DNA from: Actinopolyspora lacussalsi
Lineage (GTDB): Bacteria > Actinomycetota > Actinomycetes > Mycobacteriales > Pseudonocardiaceae
Direction of reading: 5' to 3'
Length of the DNA stretch: 64,000 nt
NCBI GenBank assembly: GCA_030803735.1
Contig: JAURUC010000001.1
Coordinates: 3,055,501-3,119,500 of the forward strand
This document shows positions 16,051 through 24,827 of this stretch, in pieces. Made by a program: the position numbers and the translations under genes. Each line of letters opens with the position of its first letter. Position 1 is the first letter of the stretch. The notes under the pieces are model-generated. The model was not told where the DNA came from, searched no databases, and saw only the letters and a program-made list of their open reading frames with translations.

Positions 16051-16455
16051 TCAGTCACGATGCGGGTCGGAGTCCGAGGGCTCGTCGTCCACCGGGGGGT
16101 CGGATTCGACGCTGTCGGCCTCACCGCGCAGCTGCGCCCGCAACTGTTCTTTACGTTCCGAGCGTTCGGCGGCCCGCTCGGCCATGCCCGTGGCGACCCT
16201 GCGGCGCAGTCCCGCGAAGACCACCAGGGAAAGCGGCATGGCCACCACCACGGCCACGGCCAGCGCCACCAGCAGCGGAACGTCGAAAAGCATGAGTACG
16301 GCAGCCAGCACGGCGAGCAGTCCGAACCTGGCGACGGTGTAGAGCGTGATGTCCCGCGCGAGGTTGCCACCGCGCGGTGGCCGGTCCGCGCCGGAGGTCT
16401 CCCGGTCGCGCGGCTCCTCCGGGCCCTCGGGCGTTCCCTGCTGCTGTTGCTGCAC
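16051..16455 (-). CDS. DUF4229-type membrane protein
   Basis: A small membrane protein with a hydrophilic start, two adjoining membrane segments (YTVARFGLLAVLAAVLMLF and VPLLVALAVAVVVAMPLSLV), the motif FAGLRRRVATGMAERAAERS and an acidic tail. This order matches the DUF4229 family, found in many actinobacteria near menaquinone or cytochrome genes. GTG 16455 gives 134 residues; a TTG at 16482 would add nine. Function unknown. Confidence 0.75.
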   Translation of the reverse strand: MQQQQQGTPEGPEEPRDRETSGADRPPRGGNLARDITLYTVARFGLLAVLAAVLMLFDVPLLVALAVAVVVAMPLSLVVFAGLRRRVATGMAERAAERSERKEQLRAQLRGEADSVESDPPVDDEPSDSDPHRD

Positions 16456-16624
16456 GTCAGCCAGGGTAGAGGACAGCCCCAAGGCACCACGCTCCGCCCG
16501 AACCGCACCTTTCGTCCCTTACTTTCCCTTTACCTGGACCCAACGGTTCGAGTACCTGCCCCCATCAGTGCCAGGATGCGACCGGAATGCCCGGATACCA
16601 TCCATTCGACCGTGGAGGTCACCA

Positions 16625-16867
16625 GTGACAGCGTCGACCCAACAGATCCCGCAGAACGGCCAGGACCATCTGCTCACCCCAGGAGAGGTCGCCGCTATGT
16701 TCCGGGTTGACCCGAAAACCGTGACCCGTTGGGCCACCGCGGGCCGGATCGGCTCGATCCGCACGCCGGGCGGACACCGTCGGTTCCGCGAGTCCGAGGT
16801 CCGCACGATGCTCGCCGAGCTGACCAACGACGCGGACATGGTCAACGGAATCGGCACCGCCCGCTGA
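16625..16867 (+). CDS. bldC: BldC-type MerR-like regulator
   Basis: An 80-residue protein that is almost entirely one winged helix: LLTPGEVAAMFRVDPKTVTR, WATAGRIGSIRTPGGHRRF, RESEVRTML. This is the pattern of BldC, a small developmental regulator of Streptomyces that binds direct repeats cooperatively. Start GTG 16625 was chosen because it begins the short family-like N-terminus. It is a single gene, followed by a 17-bp tandem repeat. The symbol is used by likeness to the family; a paralogue is possible. Confidence 0.85.
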   Translation: MTASTQQIPQNGQDHLLTPGEVAAMFRVDPKTVTRWATAGRIGSIRTPGGHRRFRESEVRTMLAELTNDADMVNGIGTAR

Positions 16868-16933
16868 CCGGAGTTCCCAGTTGACCGGAGTTCCCGGTTG
16901 ATCGATGTTCCCGAATGATCGGAGTTCTCCGCG
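16866..16933. repeat. Four 17-bp tandem repeats after bldC
   Basis: Four units of exactly 17 bases begin at the bldC stop codon: GACCGGAGTTCCCAGTT, GACCGGAGTTCCCGGTT, GATCGATGTTCCCGAAT and GATCGGAGTTCTCCGCG. They lie in the 3' region of the transcript. Because BldC itself binds direct repeats, a regulatory role is conceivable, but simple slippage is equally possible. Confidence 0.85.
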
Positions 16934-17416
16934 CACCCTCCACCGGGTGCTCACCCGACTCCGAGTGAACGGGGAACCACGGCCCGGCCGAGCCGACGCC
17001 TTGCTGTGTGGCAGGGCACGGGGACCGCGAGGCACGAACCTTCGAGGTCACGAACCCTGCCGTCCGGCAATGCGACCGGCTCGGCCCCGGCCGGAACCAC
17101 ACCCACCGTCGCCCCTGACCACCGAGGCCACTCCGCCCCGGCGGGTCGGTGGCAGGACCGGATTCGTCAACGGCCGACCACCGGCGCGGTCCCGTGCGGC
17201 GACCGCCCCCATCCGCGCGACACTCCTCACCGCATCGCGCGATGCTCGGCACTCCTACCGGTTTCGCCGACCGGTTATCATGGAACTTCGCACGCCACAC
17301 GGATCGGACAAATCCCCGCACCACGGCGAGCGATCCGGCATGCGGCAACGAACAGCGGGACGAGTCCCCTTAACCGGCGGATCCGCTGCCCCGACGGAAC
17401 AACGGAGGTGACCACG
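16934..17416. other. Gene-free stretch between bldC and a small membrane protein gene
   Basis: About 480 bases with no credible gene. Several frames cross it, all typical of GC-rich noise. It should contain the promoter of the 17417 gene at its right end. I see no strong hairpin or operator. Confidence 0.4.
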
Positions 17417-17605
17417 ATGGTCTACATCCTGGCGGCAATCGGTGCCATAACGCTCGTCGTGCTGCTGTGGCAGGGCTTCGGTCCCATTCGGGAGACGCTG
17501 GAGAAGCACACCGAGCAGCCCCAACGCCCAACCGCGCCGGACGACGACCCCGACTTCCTCCGCAGGATCTCCGAGCAGCAGCGCAAGCCCCGCGACGAGA
17601 ACTGA
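17417..17605 (+). CDS. 62-aa single-span membrane protein
   Basis: ATG 17417 (GGAGG about eight bases upstream) opens a protein with one N-terminal membrane helix (YILAAIGAITLVVLLWQGF) and a charged cytoplasmic tail (PDFLRRISEQQRKPRDEN). No family recognised. It precedes the hairpin-rich stretch and copy 1 of the large palindrome. Confidence 0.65.
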   Translation: MVYILAAIGAITLVVLLWQGFGPIRETLEKHTEQPQRPTAPDDDPDFLRRISEQQRKPRDEN

Positions 17606-17640
17606 GGCCCCGGCCGGTGCCCGTGGTCGGGCTCCGGCCG

Positions 17641-17779
17641 CTGGAGCCGTAAATTTCCCACGAAATCATCGCTCCAGTGCGGCGGTACGCGGCCCGGGCA
17701 GCGCCAATTTCCCAAGAAATCGCCGGGCGAGTGGGGTGCGGCACCGCAACCGGCGGTGTCAATTTCTCGCGAAATCGCC
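17641..17779. repeat. Three ATTTC/GAAAT hairpins in a row
   Basis: Unit one: ATTTC (17653-17657), CCAC, GAAAT, enclosed by a second inverted repeat CTGGAGC (17641) and GCTCCAG (17671). Unit two: AATTTC (17706), CCAA, GAAATCGCC. Unit three: AATTTC (17761), TCGC, GAAATCGCC. Spacing is about 53-55 bases. The stretch lies between the convergent 17417 and ParA-like genes. Confidence 0.75.
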
Positions 17780-17795
17780 GCGCCATCGACGCGGG

Positions 17796-17957
17796 CCGAG
17801 CTCCGAGCATCCTCGCAGGCCGAGCTCCGACCACTCACGCAGTCGGCACCGCCGCGGGTTCTCTCGTGGTGCTCTCGCGAGGAAGGCCCGACGTTGTGTA
17901 GGTCGCTACCCGATGTCGGGCCTCCCCGCAGCGAGAGCCCGCGAGAGGTTCCGCCAA
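17796..17957 (+). repeat. Large covarying palindrome, copy 1
   Basis: Two 24-base tandem units (from 17796 and 17820) precede a palindrome of about 114 bases (17844-17957). Outer arm CTCTCG pairs with CGAGAG, next GCTCTCGC with GCGAGAGC, inner GGCCCGAC with GTCGGGCC, then GTTGTGTAG with CTACCCGAT across loop GTCG. Other copies lie near 30502, 53608 and 61883. Confidence 0.85.
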
Positions 17958-17995
17958 GCGAGCGCACGATCAGATGAGGCCGGAAAACTCCGAAA

Positions 17996-19531
17996 TCAGC
18001 CGGCCTGCTGCCTACCGGCTGCGTGCGGGAAATCGTCGGCGACGGTGGCCGCCAGTTCGAGCAGCGCCAGCCTGGTGGGAGCGGCCAGCTGGTCCAGATC
18101 GACCTCCGCGCCCTCCTCCAGGTGCGGATCGAACGGGATCTTGGACACCGAGCGGCAGCGCGAACCGAAGTGCGCGGCCAGCTTGTCGACGTCGACCTTG
18201 CCGGACCCCGGCCGCACCGAGTTGATGATCGCCACCGAGCGCGACACCAGCTCGCCGTAGCCGTGGGCATCCAGCCAGTCCAGTGTGGCCGAAGCACTGC
18301 GCGCGCCGTCGATGGAGCCCGGCGAGACGATGACGAGCGAGTCCGCCACGTCCAGCACGCCTTTCATCGCGGAGTGCATCAGCCCGGTCCCGCAGTCGGT
18401 GAGCACCACGTTGTAGAAGTGCTCCAGCAGGTCGACGGCGGTGCGGTAGTCGTTCTCGCTGAACGCCTCGGAAACCGCGGGGTCCTGCTCGCTGGCGAGG
18501 ATCTCCAGTCTGCTCGGCCCCTGCGAGGTGTAGGAGCGCACGTCGCTGTACTTGCGGATGCGCTGCGCGTCCCGCAACAGGTGGCGCACCGTCGCGGTGG
18601 TCTCCAGCGGGATCTTCTGGCTCAGCGTCCCCCGGTCCGGGTTGGCGTCCACCGCGACCACCCGATCACCGCGCAGCGAGGAGAACGTGGAGCCGAGCGT
18701 GGCGGTGGTCGTGGTCTTGCCGACCCCACCCTTGAGGCTGAGCATGGCGATCTTGTAGCAGCCGTAGAGCGGCTGGTTGATGCGCGAGATCAGCTCCCTG
18801 CGGTGCATGTCCGCCGGGCTCTCGCCCGGGTTGATGGTCTTGCCGCTGGCGAGGTAGACCGCGCGCCGCCAACCCGACTGCGGCGGGCGCTTGGACTGCC
18901 GCAGCAACTGCGCCGAGGACAGGTCCTGCGCGGCGGGGTCCTGCTGTCCGGGCGGCACCTGCTGCGCCCCGGGAACGGCCTGACCGGGCTGGGGTTGCTG
19001 TCCCGGCTGGGGTTGCTGGCCCGGCTGGAGCTGCTGGCCGGGTTGGGGCTGGACCCACTGCTGCCCCGGGGCGGGGGGCTGGCCGGGTACCTGCTGGTTG
19101 GGCGCCTGCTGGGCGGGCGCGTACCCCTGTGGTGGATAGGGTGGCTGCCCCTGTGCGGCGGCGTACGGCCCGGAAGTGCTCCCCGGAGCCGGATACGGAC
19201 CGGAGGGAACGCCGGGCGGCATCTGGTACGGACCGGACTGCGCCTGGTTCGGGTCACCGCCGGGAACCGGCCTGGGTCCGGAAGCGGCGGGATTGGCGTA
19301 CGGGTTGACCGCCGGGTTCGGACCGGACTGGGGGTACTGCCCCGGCGCCGGGTACTGCTGTGCCTGCTCGGGATGGCCTCCCGCGGGCGGGGCGGGAGCG
19401 CCGTAGTCGGGGGCGGCGTGCCCCGACTGGGACGAGCTCTCGGCCGACTCCGCGTTCGGTTCCGCTCCTTCCCCGGCGGGAAACCGTCCCGAATCCTGCC
19501 GGGCGTCCGGCTCGTCGTTTCTTCCGGTCAC
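17996..19531 (-). CDS. MinD/ParA-like ATPase with long Pro/Gln-rich N-terminus
   Basis: A 511-residue protein. Residues 1-205 are disordered, rich in Pro, Gln and Gly, with repeats such as QPGQQPQPGQ. The ATPase part begins near 255 with the deviant Walker A SLKGGVGKTTTT (about 263-274), VVAVDANPDRGTLSQ, and switch-II-like VLTDCGTGLMHSA. This build matches actinobacterial MinD-type proteins, including EspI-like proteins of ESX loci, though no ESX gene is near. It probably positions a membrane or secretion complex. Start GTG 19531. Confidence 0.85.
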   Translation of the reverse strand: MTGRNDEPDARQDSGRFPAGEGAEPNAESAESSSQSGHAAPDYGAPAPPAGGHPEQAQQYPAPGQYPQSGPNPAVNPYANPAASGPRPVPGGDPNQAQSGPYQMPPGVPSGPYPAPGSTSGPYAAAQGQPPYPPQGYAPAQQAPNQQVPGQPPAPGQQWVQPQPGQQLQPGQQPQPGQQPQPGQAVPGAQQVPPGQQDPAAQDLSSAQLLRQSKRPPQSGWRRAVYLASGKTINPGESPADMHRRELISRINQPLYGCYKIAMLSLKGGVGKTTTTATLGSTFSSLRGDRVVAVDANPDRGTLSQKIPLETTATVRHLLRDAQRIRKYSDVRSYTSQGPSRLEILASEQDPAVSEAFSENDYRTAVDLLEHFYNVVLTDCGTGLMHSAMKGVLDVADSLVIVSPGSIDGARSASATLDWLDAHGYGELVSRSVAIINSVRPGSGKVDVDKLAAHFGSRCRSVSKIPFDPHLEEGAEVDLDQLAAPTRLALLELAATVADDFPHAAGRQQAG

Positions 19532-19792
19532 CGTTCGAATCCTCCAAGAACGAATCGAGACCTACCCGGCCCGTGTGCACGGTAGTGGCGGAAACTCATC
19601 CGGTTCACGGCGGGCGGCCGACGCGGGACCCCGGCCCGCGCCGTTTCCCGCGGGCCCACCCGGATCACCGGGCCATACCACAACCGCGATCTTACGGACA
19701 ATATCCACGATCACGCGAGCACCGGGCCGCGCGACCGCGAACGCGCCGCCACGGTTCGCCGAAGGGTCACCGACGAGGGAGGAAACCGCCGG

Positions 19793-20809
19793 TCACAGTC
19801 CCGCGTAGGAGTGCAGCCCGGATATCACGATGTTGATGAAGAACAGGTTGAAGATCATTACCGCCAGGCCGAAGATGTTGATCCAGGCGGCACGGGTCCC
19901 CCGCCACCCCGAGGTCGCCCGTGCGTGCAGGTAGGCGGCGTAGACGATCCAGGCGATCAACGAGCAGGTCTCCTTGGGGTCCCAGCCCCAGAAGCGCCCC
20001 CAAGCCGCCTCCGCCCACATCGCGCCCGCGATGATCGCGAAGGTCCACACCGGCATGATCAGCACGGTGGCGCGGTAGGCGAACCGGTCGAGCACCTGGC
20101 TGCTGGGCAGCCGCCCGCCGATGCGGCCCTGCTCGGTCGGATTGTCCTCGCTCCGGAGCCGAACCAGGAAGAGCACGCTGGCGACACCGGCGAACATCAG
20201 CACACCGGTGGACACGATCGCGGCGGAGACGTGGATCCAGATCCAGTAGGACCGCAGCGCGGGCTGCAGCTGCGAGGCGGTGGCGTACAGCGCGGTGCCG
20301 GAGAGGAACAGCAGCAATGTGGCGGGCAGCAGCACGAAACCGCCCAGTCCCCGCAGTTTGGGCGCGGTGGTGGGCTTGCGGACGGCGCGGGACTGCCGGT
20401 AGAGCACCACCAGCCAGGCCACGACCGCGACCAGGCAGATCGCCGAGCCGAACTCGTACATATTGCCCCACGGCACGCGCCCCACGGCGACACCACGGGT
20501 GATCAGCGAGAAGGCGTGCACGAGCACGCCGAGCACGGTCACGGCCACGGCCATGCCGCCGAACCGCTCCGACCACGGTTTGTGGGGCTCGGGTTCCAAC
20601 CGCCCGACGACCGGCCCCGATCCCGGTTCCTTGGTGGCTACCCCGCCCGCGCCGACGGTCGCCCGCGCCGGTTCGGCGTTCTCGGCGGCGTTGTCCGTGG
20701 CCTTTCCGGATGCGAACTCGGCGAAGTAGAGCGACATGGCGAGGATGTAGACCACGACCGAGGTCGCGAACGCCATGTCACTCAAATCGGACAGTGTCTG
20801 GTTGACCAT
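19793..20809 (-). CDS. ccsB: Cytochrome c synthase subunit CcsB (ResC)
   Basis: A 338-residue polytopic membrane protein with the heme-handling WWD-type motif WGRFWGWDPKETCSLIAWI followed by YAAYLHARATSGWRG and a closing membrane helix. With ResB it forms the system II synthase that exports heme and ligates it to CxxCH cytochromes outside. ATG 20809 overlaps the ResB stop by one base (TGATG) and has AAGGAG 6-7 bases upstream, so the TTG at 20812 was not used. It is the last gene of the ccdA-resB-ccsB run. Confidence 0.93.
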   Translation of the reverse strand: MVNQTLSDLSDMAFATSVVVYILAMSLYFAEFASGKATDNAAENAEPARATVGAGGVATKEPGSGPVVGRLEPEPHKPWSERFGGMAVAVTVLGVLVHAFSLITRGVAVGRVPWGNMYEFGSAICLVAVVAWLVVLYRQSRAVRKPTTAPKLRGLGGFVLLPATLLLFLSGTALYATASQLQPALRSYWIWIHVSAAIVSTGVLMFAGVASVLFLVRLRSEDNPTEQGRIGGRLPSSQVLDRFAYRATVLIMPVWTFAIIAGAMWAEAAWGRFWGWDPKETCSLIAWIVYAAYLHARATSGWRGTRAAWINIFGLAVMIFNLFFINIVISGLHSYAGL

Positions 20810-22458
20810 CAACTGCTCCTTCCGGGGGAGTCGGTCCCCGACGAGTCCGCGGTGGGTTCCGCCCCACTTCCGAGCAGCTCGTCGGCCAGCTTGGTGAACT
20901 CCTCGCCGTAACCGGCCTGATCGGTTCGCGCGAGTCCACCGATCTCGACCGAGGCACCACCGGTGGTGCCACCGGCGGCGGAAGCGTTCTCATCGGTGTC
21001 GTTCGAACCGGCCGCGAGGGGTTTGATCCGCAGCCAGATCCGGCGACGCTTGATACTCAGCGAGGCACCGAGCCCGATAACGATCGCGACGGCGAAGACC
21101 AGGACGTAACGCTGGAACGGGTTGTGCGAGACCTGCAGGTTCGCCCAGCGCTGCACCCCGTCGAACCGGATGGTGGTGCCGTCGTCCAGCCGAACCGTGT
21201 CCCCGACGGCCAGGTTCTCGCGGGCCACCCGGTTCAGCTTGCCGGAGTCGATGAGGGACTGGTCCACGCTGAAGATGGACTGGCCGGTGTCACCGGCGAG
21301 TCCGAGCTGCCCCTTGAGCACGTCCACGGCCACCATCGGATCCCGCAGCGCGGGGAAGCGCGAGCTGAGCACCTTGCCGTCGAGGCTGGCGGTGGGCGCG
21401 AACAGCCCGGTGATCGCCAGCTGGTTGTTGTGCCTGCGCTGTTCGTTCGACATGCCGGGACGGTCGAACTTGGTGGCGCCCTGCGAGAGCATGGTGGTGG
21501 TGTCGACCGGCTGCCACTGCGTCTTCTTGGTCCGCTGGGTGCCGTCCGGGAAGGTGACGGTGAAGGTCGGGGTGTAGCCGTTGCCCGTCAGGTAGACGCG
21601 GTCGCCCGCCGTGCGCAGCGGGTTGTTGACCCGCAGGTCGTGGGACTTCCAGTCGCCGTTGTCGAGCGCCTCGCCGGACTGGTACTCGATGTCGGCGTGG
21701 AACCGCTCGGGCTGGCCGGAGTGCAGGTAGCGCACGTCGAAGTCGTTGAGCCGCACGCAGAACGGGCTCAGGTTGGTGCCGTCGACCGTCAGTCCCGCGT
21801 CGAAGGAGTCGTAGTTGAAGGTTCCCGAGTTGCAGAACCCCGAGCCGTCGGCCTGTACGACCACCTGGCCCTCGTAACGCATCAGCTGGTCACCGCCGAC
21901 GGTGATCAGCAGTCCCACCAGCGCGAAGTGGAACACGAGGTTGCCCGCCTCGCGCAGGTAGCCGCGCTCGGCGCTGAACGTGCGGGTGCCGTCCTCCGCC
22001 GTGTTCTCGGACACGCGCCAGCGCCGCAGCCTGCGGCGCGTGAAGTCGGACATCTCGTCCGGGGAGAGTGAGACGGTACCGGCGGCGTGGTGCGGCATCC
22101 GCTCGAGGTTGCGCGGGGTGCGCACCGGACGCGCACGCAGCTGCCGCAGGTACTCCGCGCTGCGCGGGACCAGACACCCGATCAGCGAGACGAACAGCAG
22201 CACGTAGATCGCGGCGAACCACACCGAGCTGAACACGTTGAACGCGCCGATGGAGTCGAGAACCTTCGCCCAGGTGGGGTGGTTGTCGTAGAACGTCTCG
22301 ACGTTCTGGCGGTTCAGCGACCACTGCGGCAGCAACGCGCCGGGAAGCGCCGCGAGCGCCAGCAGGAACAGCAGCACCAGTGCGGTGCGCATCGAGGTGA
22401 GCCCACGCCAGGTGTTGCGCAGGAAGGCCAGGACTCGCCGGGGAACCGAAGTGTTCAT
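20809..22458 (-). CDS. resB: Cytochrome c biogenesis protein ResB
   Basis: A 549-residue protein with three N-terminal membrane segments, a large outside domain and a final membrane segment (YVLVFAVAIVIGLGASLSI), the layout of ResB/Ccs1. Conserved family features include the start LRNTWRGLTSMRTALVLLFL and GYLREAGNLVFHFALVG. It works with CcsB in heme ligation to apocytochrome c. ATG 22458 overlaps the ccdA stop (ATGA). The longer frame up to 22818 is antisense noise over ccdA and was not used. Confidence 0.93.
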   Translation of the reverse strand: MNTSVPRRVLAFLRNTWRGLTSMRTALVLLFLLALAALPGALLPQWSLNRQNVETFYDNHPTWAKVLDSIGAFNVFSSVWFAAIYVLLFVSLIGCLVPRSAEYLRQLRARPVRTPRNLERMPHHAAGTVSLSPDEMSDFTRRRLRRWRVSENTAEDGTRTFSAERGYLREAGNLVFHFALVGLLITVGGDQLMRYEGQVVVQADGSGFCNSGTFNYDSFDAGLTVDGTNLSPFCVRLNDFDVRYLHSGQPERFHADIEYQSGEALDNGDWKSHDLRVNNPLRTAGDRVYLTGNGYTPTFTVTFPDGTQRTKKTQWQPVDTTTMLSQGATKFDRPGMSNEQRRHNNQLAITGLFAPTASLDGKVLSSRFPALRDPMVAVDVLKGQLGLAGDTGQSIFSVDQSLIDSGKLNRVARENLAVGDTVRLDDGTTIRFDGVQRWANLQVSHNPFQRYVLVFAVAIVIGLGASLSIKRRRIWLRIKPLAAGSNDTDENASAAGGTTGGASVEIGGLARTDQAGYGEEFTKLADELLGSGAEPTADSSGTDSPGRSS

Positions 22459-23243
22459 CAGATGGGCAACTCGAATCCGTTGATGGGGGCGCGCAGCGAC
22501 GCGATCATGCTTCCCCACAGGCCGGTGACCAGCAGCAGGCCGACGAGTATGAGCAGCACCCCACCGACCCACTGGATGGCGCGGGAGTGCCTGCGCAGCC
22601 AGCCGGTGCCGCGTACGGCCCAGCGCGCGCCGAGCGCGAGCACCACGAACGGGATCCCGAGGCCGAGGCAGTAGACCAGCACCAGCACGACACCCCGCAG
22701 CGCGGCACCGCTCTGCCACTGGGTGCTGTAGGCCAGCGAGACGACTCCGGTGAGTGTGGGGCTCAGGCAGGGTGTCCAGCCGAGGCCGAAGACGGCACCG
22801 AGGGCGGGAGCGCCCCATAAGCCGCCGCGCGGCACCCGTCGAACGCGCACGTCACGCTGCAACGCGGGGAACACGCCGAGAAAGACCAGGCCCATGAGCA
22901 CGGTGACCACACCGCCGAGCCTGCGCAGTACGGGCTCGTTGAGAGCCAGCGCGTCGGAGAGCCCGAGAACCCCGACCGTGGCGATCACGAACACAGCGGT
23001 GAACCCGAGCATGAAAAGCAGCGCCGCACCCGCGACCCGCCATCGCCCGTGGCGACGGCCCGCCGTGGTTTCCGCGGTGTCGACGGCCGGCGCGTCGGCA
23101 CCGACGAGACCGGCCAGATAGGCGAGATAGCCGGGTACCAGCGGAATCACGCAGGGCGAGGCGAAGCTGACCGTCCCGGCGAGAACAGCGAATCCGACCG
23201 CCATAATCAGCGGCCCGGTCTGGACTAGCTCGGTCGGATCCAC
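22458..23243 (-). CDS. ccdA: Thiol-disulfide transporter CcdA
   Basis: About 261 residues and six membrane segments. Both conserved cysteine motifs are present: GTVSFASPCVIPLVPGYLAY and GLGWTPCLSPTLTG. CcdA passes electrons from cytoplasmic thioredoxin across the membrane to keep apocytochrome thiols reduced. The GTG at 23243 (VDPTELV) is the best start by family length, though no strong ribosome site is seen; a Met 16 residues later is possible. It sits between the ResA-like gene and resB. Confidence 0.9.
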   Translation of the reverse strand: MDPTELVQTGPLIMAVGFAVLAGTVSFASPCVIPLVPGYLAYLAGLVGADAPAVDTAETTAGRRHGRWRVAGAALLFMLGFTAVFVIATVGVLGLSDALALNEPVLRRLGGVVTVLMGLVFLGVFPALQRDVRVRRVPRGGLWGAPALGAVFGLGWTPCLSPTLTGVVSLAYSTQWQSGAALRGVVLVLVYCLGLGIPFVVLALGARWAVRGTGWLRRHSRAIQWVGGVLLILVGLLLVTGLWGSMIASLRAPINGFELPI

Positions 23244-23445
23244 GAACCCGAGGGTAGGTAAGCCACTGACGAGTCGGCACAGCGCCCCTGGTGACCGAAA
23301 CCACATCGGGGTTGGCGGTCCCGCTCCGGAACGGACCGTACCGCGCTGACCGTCCTCGGAGAGCGGCCAGCGGCACACCGAACCGATGGGGAACGTCCTC
23401 ACCGGGGAGCCCCTCCAACCGGCCGGTTCGGCAACGGCCGGATCG

Positions 23446-24195
23446 TTACCGACCGGACTCCGGCTGCTCGGACGGGCTCGTTCCCCCCGTGCTGCCGGAA
23501 TCCCCCGTGTCACCGGAGTTGCCGGATTTGTCCGTGTTGCCTGCCTCACCCGTGTTTCCGGTCCCACCGGAACCGGAGCTCTCGTTCGCGATGTCGCGAA
23601 CCTTCGGCAACAGGCCCTTCTCGGTGATCTCGCTCAGGTAGATCGCCGCCACGCGGTGTTCGCGGTCCAGCACCACCGTGGCCGGGGTGGTGCTGCGGGG
23701 AAAGCCGTTCAGCGCCAGCATCGCGCGGCCGGACGGGTCGTAGATCGAGGGGTAGTCGACGTCCAGGTTGTGCACGAAGTCGTTGGCGGCGTCGCGGTTG
23801 TCGCGCACGTTGATCCCGAGGACCCGCACACCCTGGTCACCGAGTTCGTCCTGCACCGCCTGCAGGTCGTCGGCCTCCGCACGACAGGGCGGGCACCAGG
23901 AGCCCCACACGTTGAGCACCACGACTTCGCCGCTGAAGTCCGACAACCGGATGGTGTTGTCGGCGTTGGCCAGCGACTCGCCCTTCAGGCCCGTGACGTG
24001 TCCGCGCTCGTCCGGCGAGTAGAACAGCCGCGTCCGCCCGCCCGGTGAGACGAACGTGAACTCACCGTTGTCGGAGACCGCGTTCTCGCTGCCCGCGCAC
24101 CCGGACAACAACGCGAACAGCGCGACCAGCGCCAACGCGGCGACAGGCCTGCCCCCGCGACCGCTGCCGCGGCCCCGCGTTCGATCGGATCTCAT
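23446..24195 (-). CDS. resA: ResA/TlpA-like thioredoxin lipoprotein
   Basis: A 249-residue lipoprotein with lipobox LLSGC after a basic start and hydrophobic segment, then a thioredoxin domain with active site WGSWCPPCRAE and a TlpA-type cis-Pro segment (STTPATVVLD). A Gly/Ser/Thr-rich tail of about 40 residues ends the protein, which is unusual. It would reduce apocytochrome c cysteines with electrons from CcdA. Its ATG overlaps the stop of the phosphatase gene by four bases. Confidence 0.9.
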   Translation of the reverse strand: MRSDRTRGRGSGRGGRPVAALALVALFALLSGCAGSENAVSDNGEFTFVSPGGRTRLFYSPDERGHVTGLKGESLANADNTIRLSDFSGEVVVLNVWGSWCPPCRAEADDLQAVQDELGDQGVRVLGINVRDNRDAANDFVHNLDVDYPSIYDPSGRAMLALNGFPRSTTPATVVLDREHRVAAIYLSEITEKGLLPKVRDIANESSGSGGTGNTGEAGNTDKSGNSGDTGDSGSTGGTSPSEQPESGR

Positions 24196-24827
24196 GCACC
24201 GCTCGCTCTCGCGTCGGTCTCACCCACGGGCTCGGCGTAGGCCAGGCGTTCGAACTTCTCACCCCGGAACACCAGGCTGGTCACCGAGGCCAGCGAGCAC
24301 TGCCTCTTGCGCGGATCGTGCCAGAGCGCCCTGCCCTCGATGAATCTGCGCAGGATCCAGATGGGCAGCTGATGGGAGACGCAGACCGCCTCCCCGGACC
24401 CGGCCGCCTCCCGGGCGCGGTGCGCCGCCGCGAGCATCCGGTGCGCGATACCGAGATAGGCCTCACCCCAGGAAGGACGAACCGGGTTCCAGAGCTTCGG
24501 CCAGTGGCGCGGCGAGCGCAGCGCGCCGTCACCCACCGACACCCGGCAGCCCTCGAAGCGGTTGGCCGCCTCGATCAGCTGCTCGTCGGTGTCGATGTCC
24601 AGCTCGTGCCGCTCGGCAACCGGGTTCGCGGTCTCGGCCGCCCGCTGCATCGGGGAGGCGTGCACCACCCGGACGTCGCGGTCGGACAGGAAACCGGCGA
24701 CGACCTTGGCCTGCCGCTGCCCCTCCTCGGACAACCGGTAGCCGGGTAAGCGCCCGTACAGGATGCCCTCCGGGTTGTGCACCTCACCGTGCCGCACGAA
24801 GTGGACCACGGTCGTTCTGCCACTCAC
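24192..24827 (-). CDS. Histidine phosphatase family protein
   Basis: A 211-residue phosphoglycerate-mutase-like phosphatase with [20 protein letters not shown] (catalytic His in RHGE) and second His in VSHQLPI. GTG 24827 overlaps the hemL stop (GTGA). Genes of this kind commonly follow hemL in actinobacteria, but the substrate is not established. Being coupled to both hemL and resA, it belongs to the heme/cytochrome set. Confidence 0.9.
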   Translation of the reverse strand: MSGRTTVVHFVRHGEVHNPEGILYGRLPGYRLSEEGQRQAKVVAGFLSDRDVRVVHASPMQRAAETANPVAERHELDIDTDEQLIEAANRFEGCRVSVGDGALRSPRHWPKLWNPVRPSWGEAYLGIAHRMLAAAHRAREAAGSGEAVCVSHQLPIWILRRFIEGRALWHDPRKRQCSLASVTSLVFRGEKFERLAYAEPVGETDARASGA

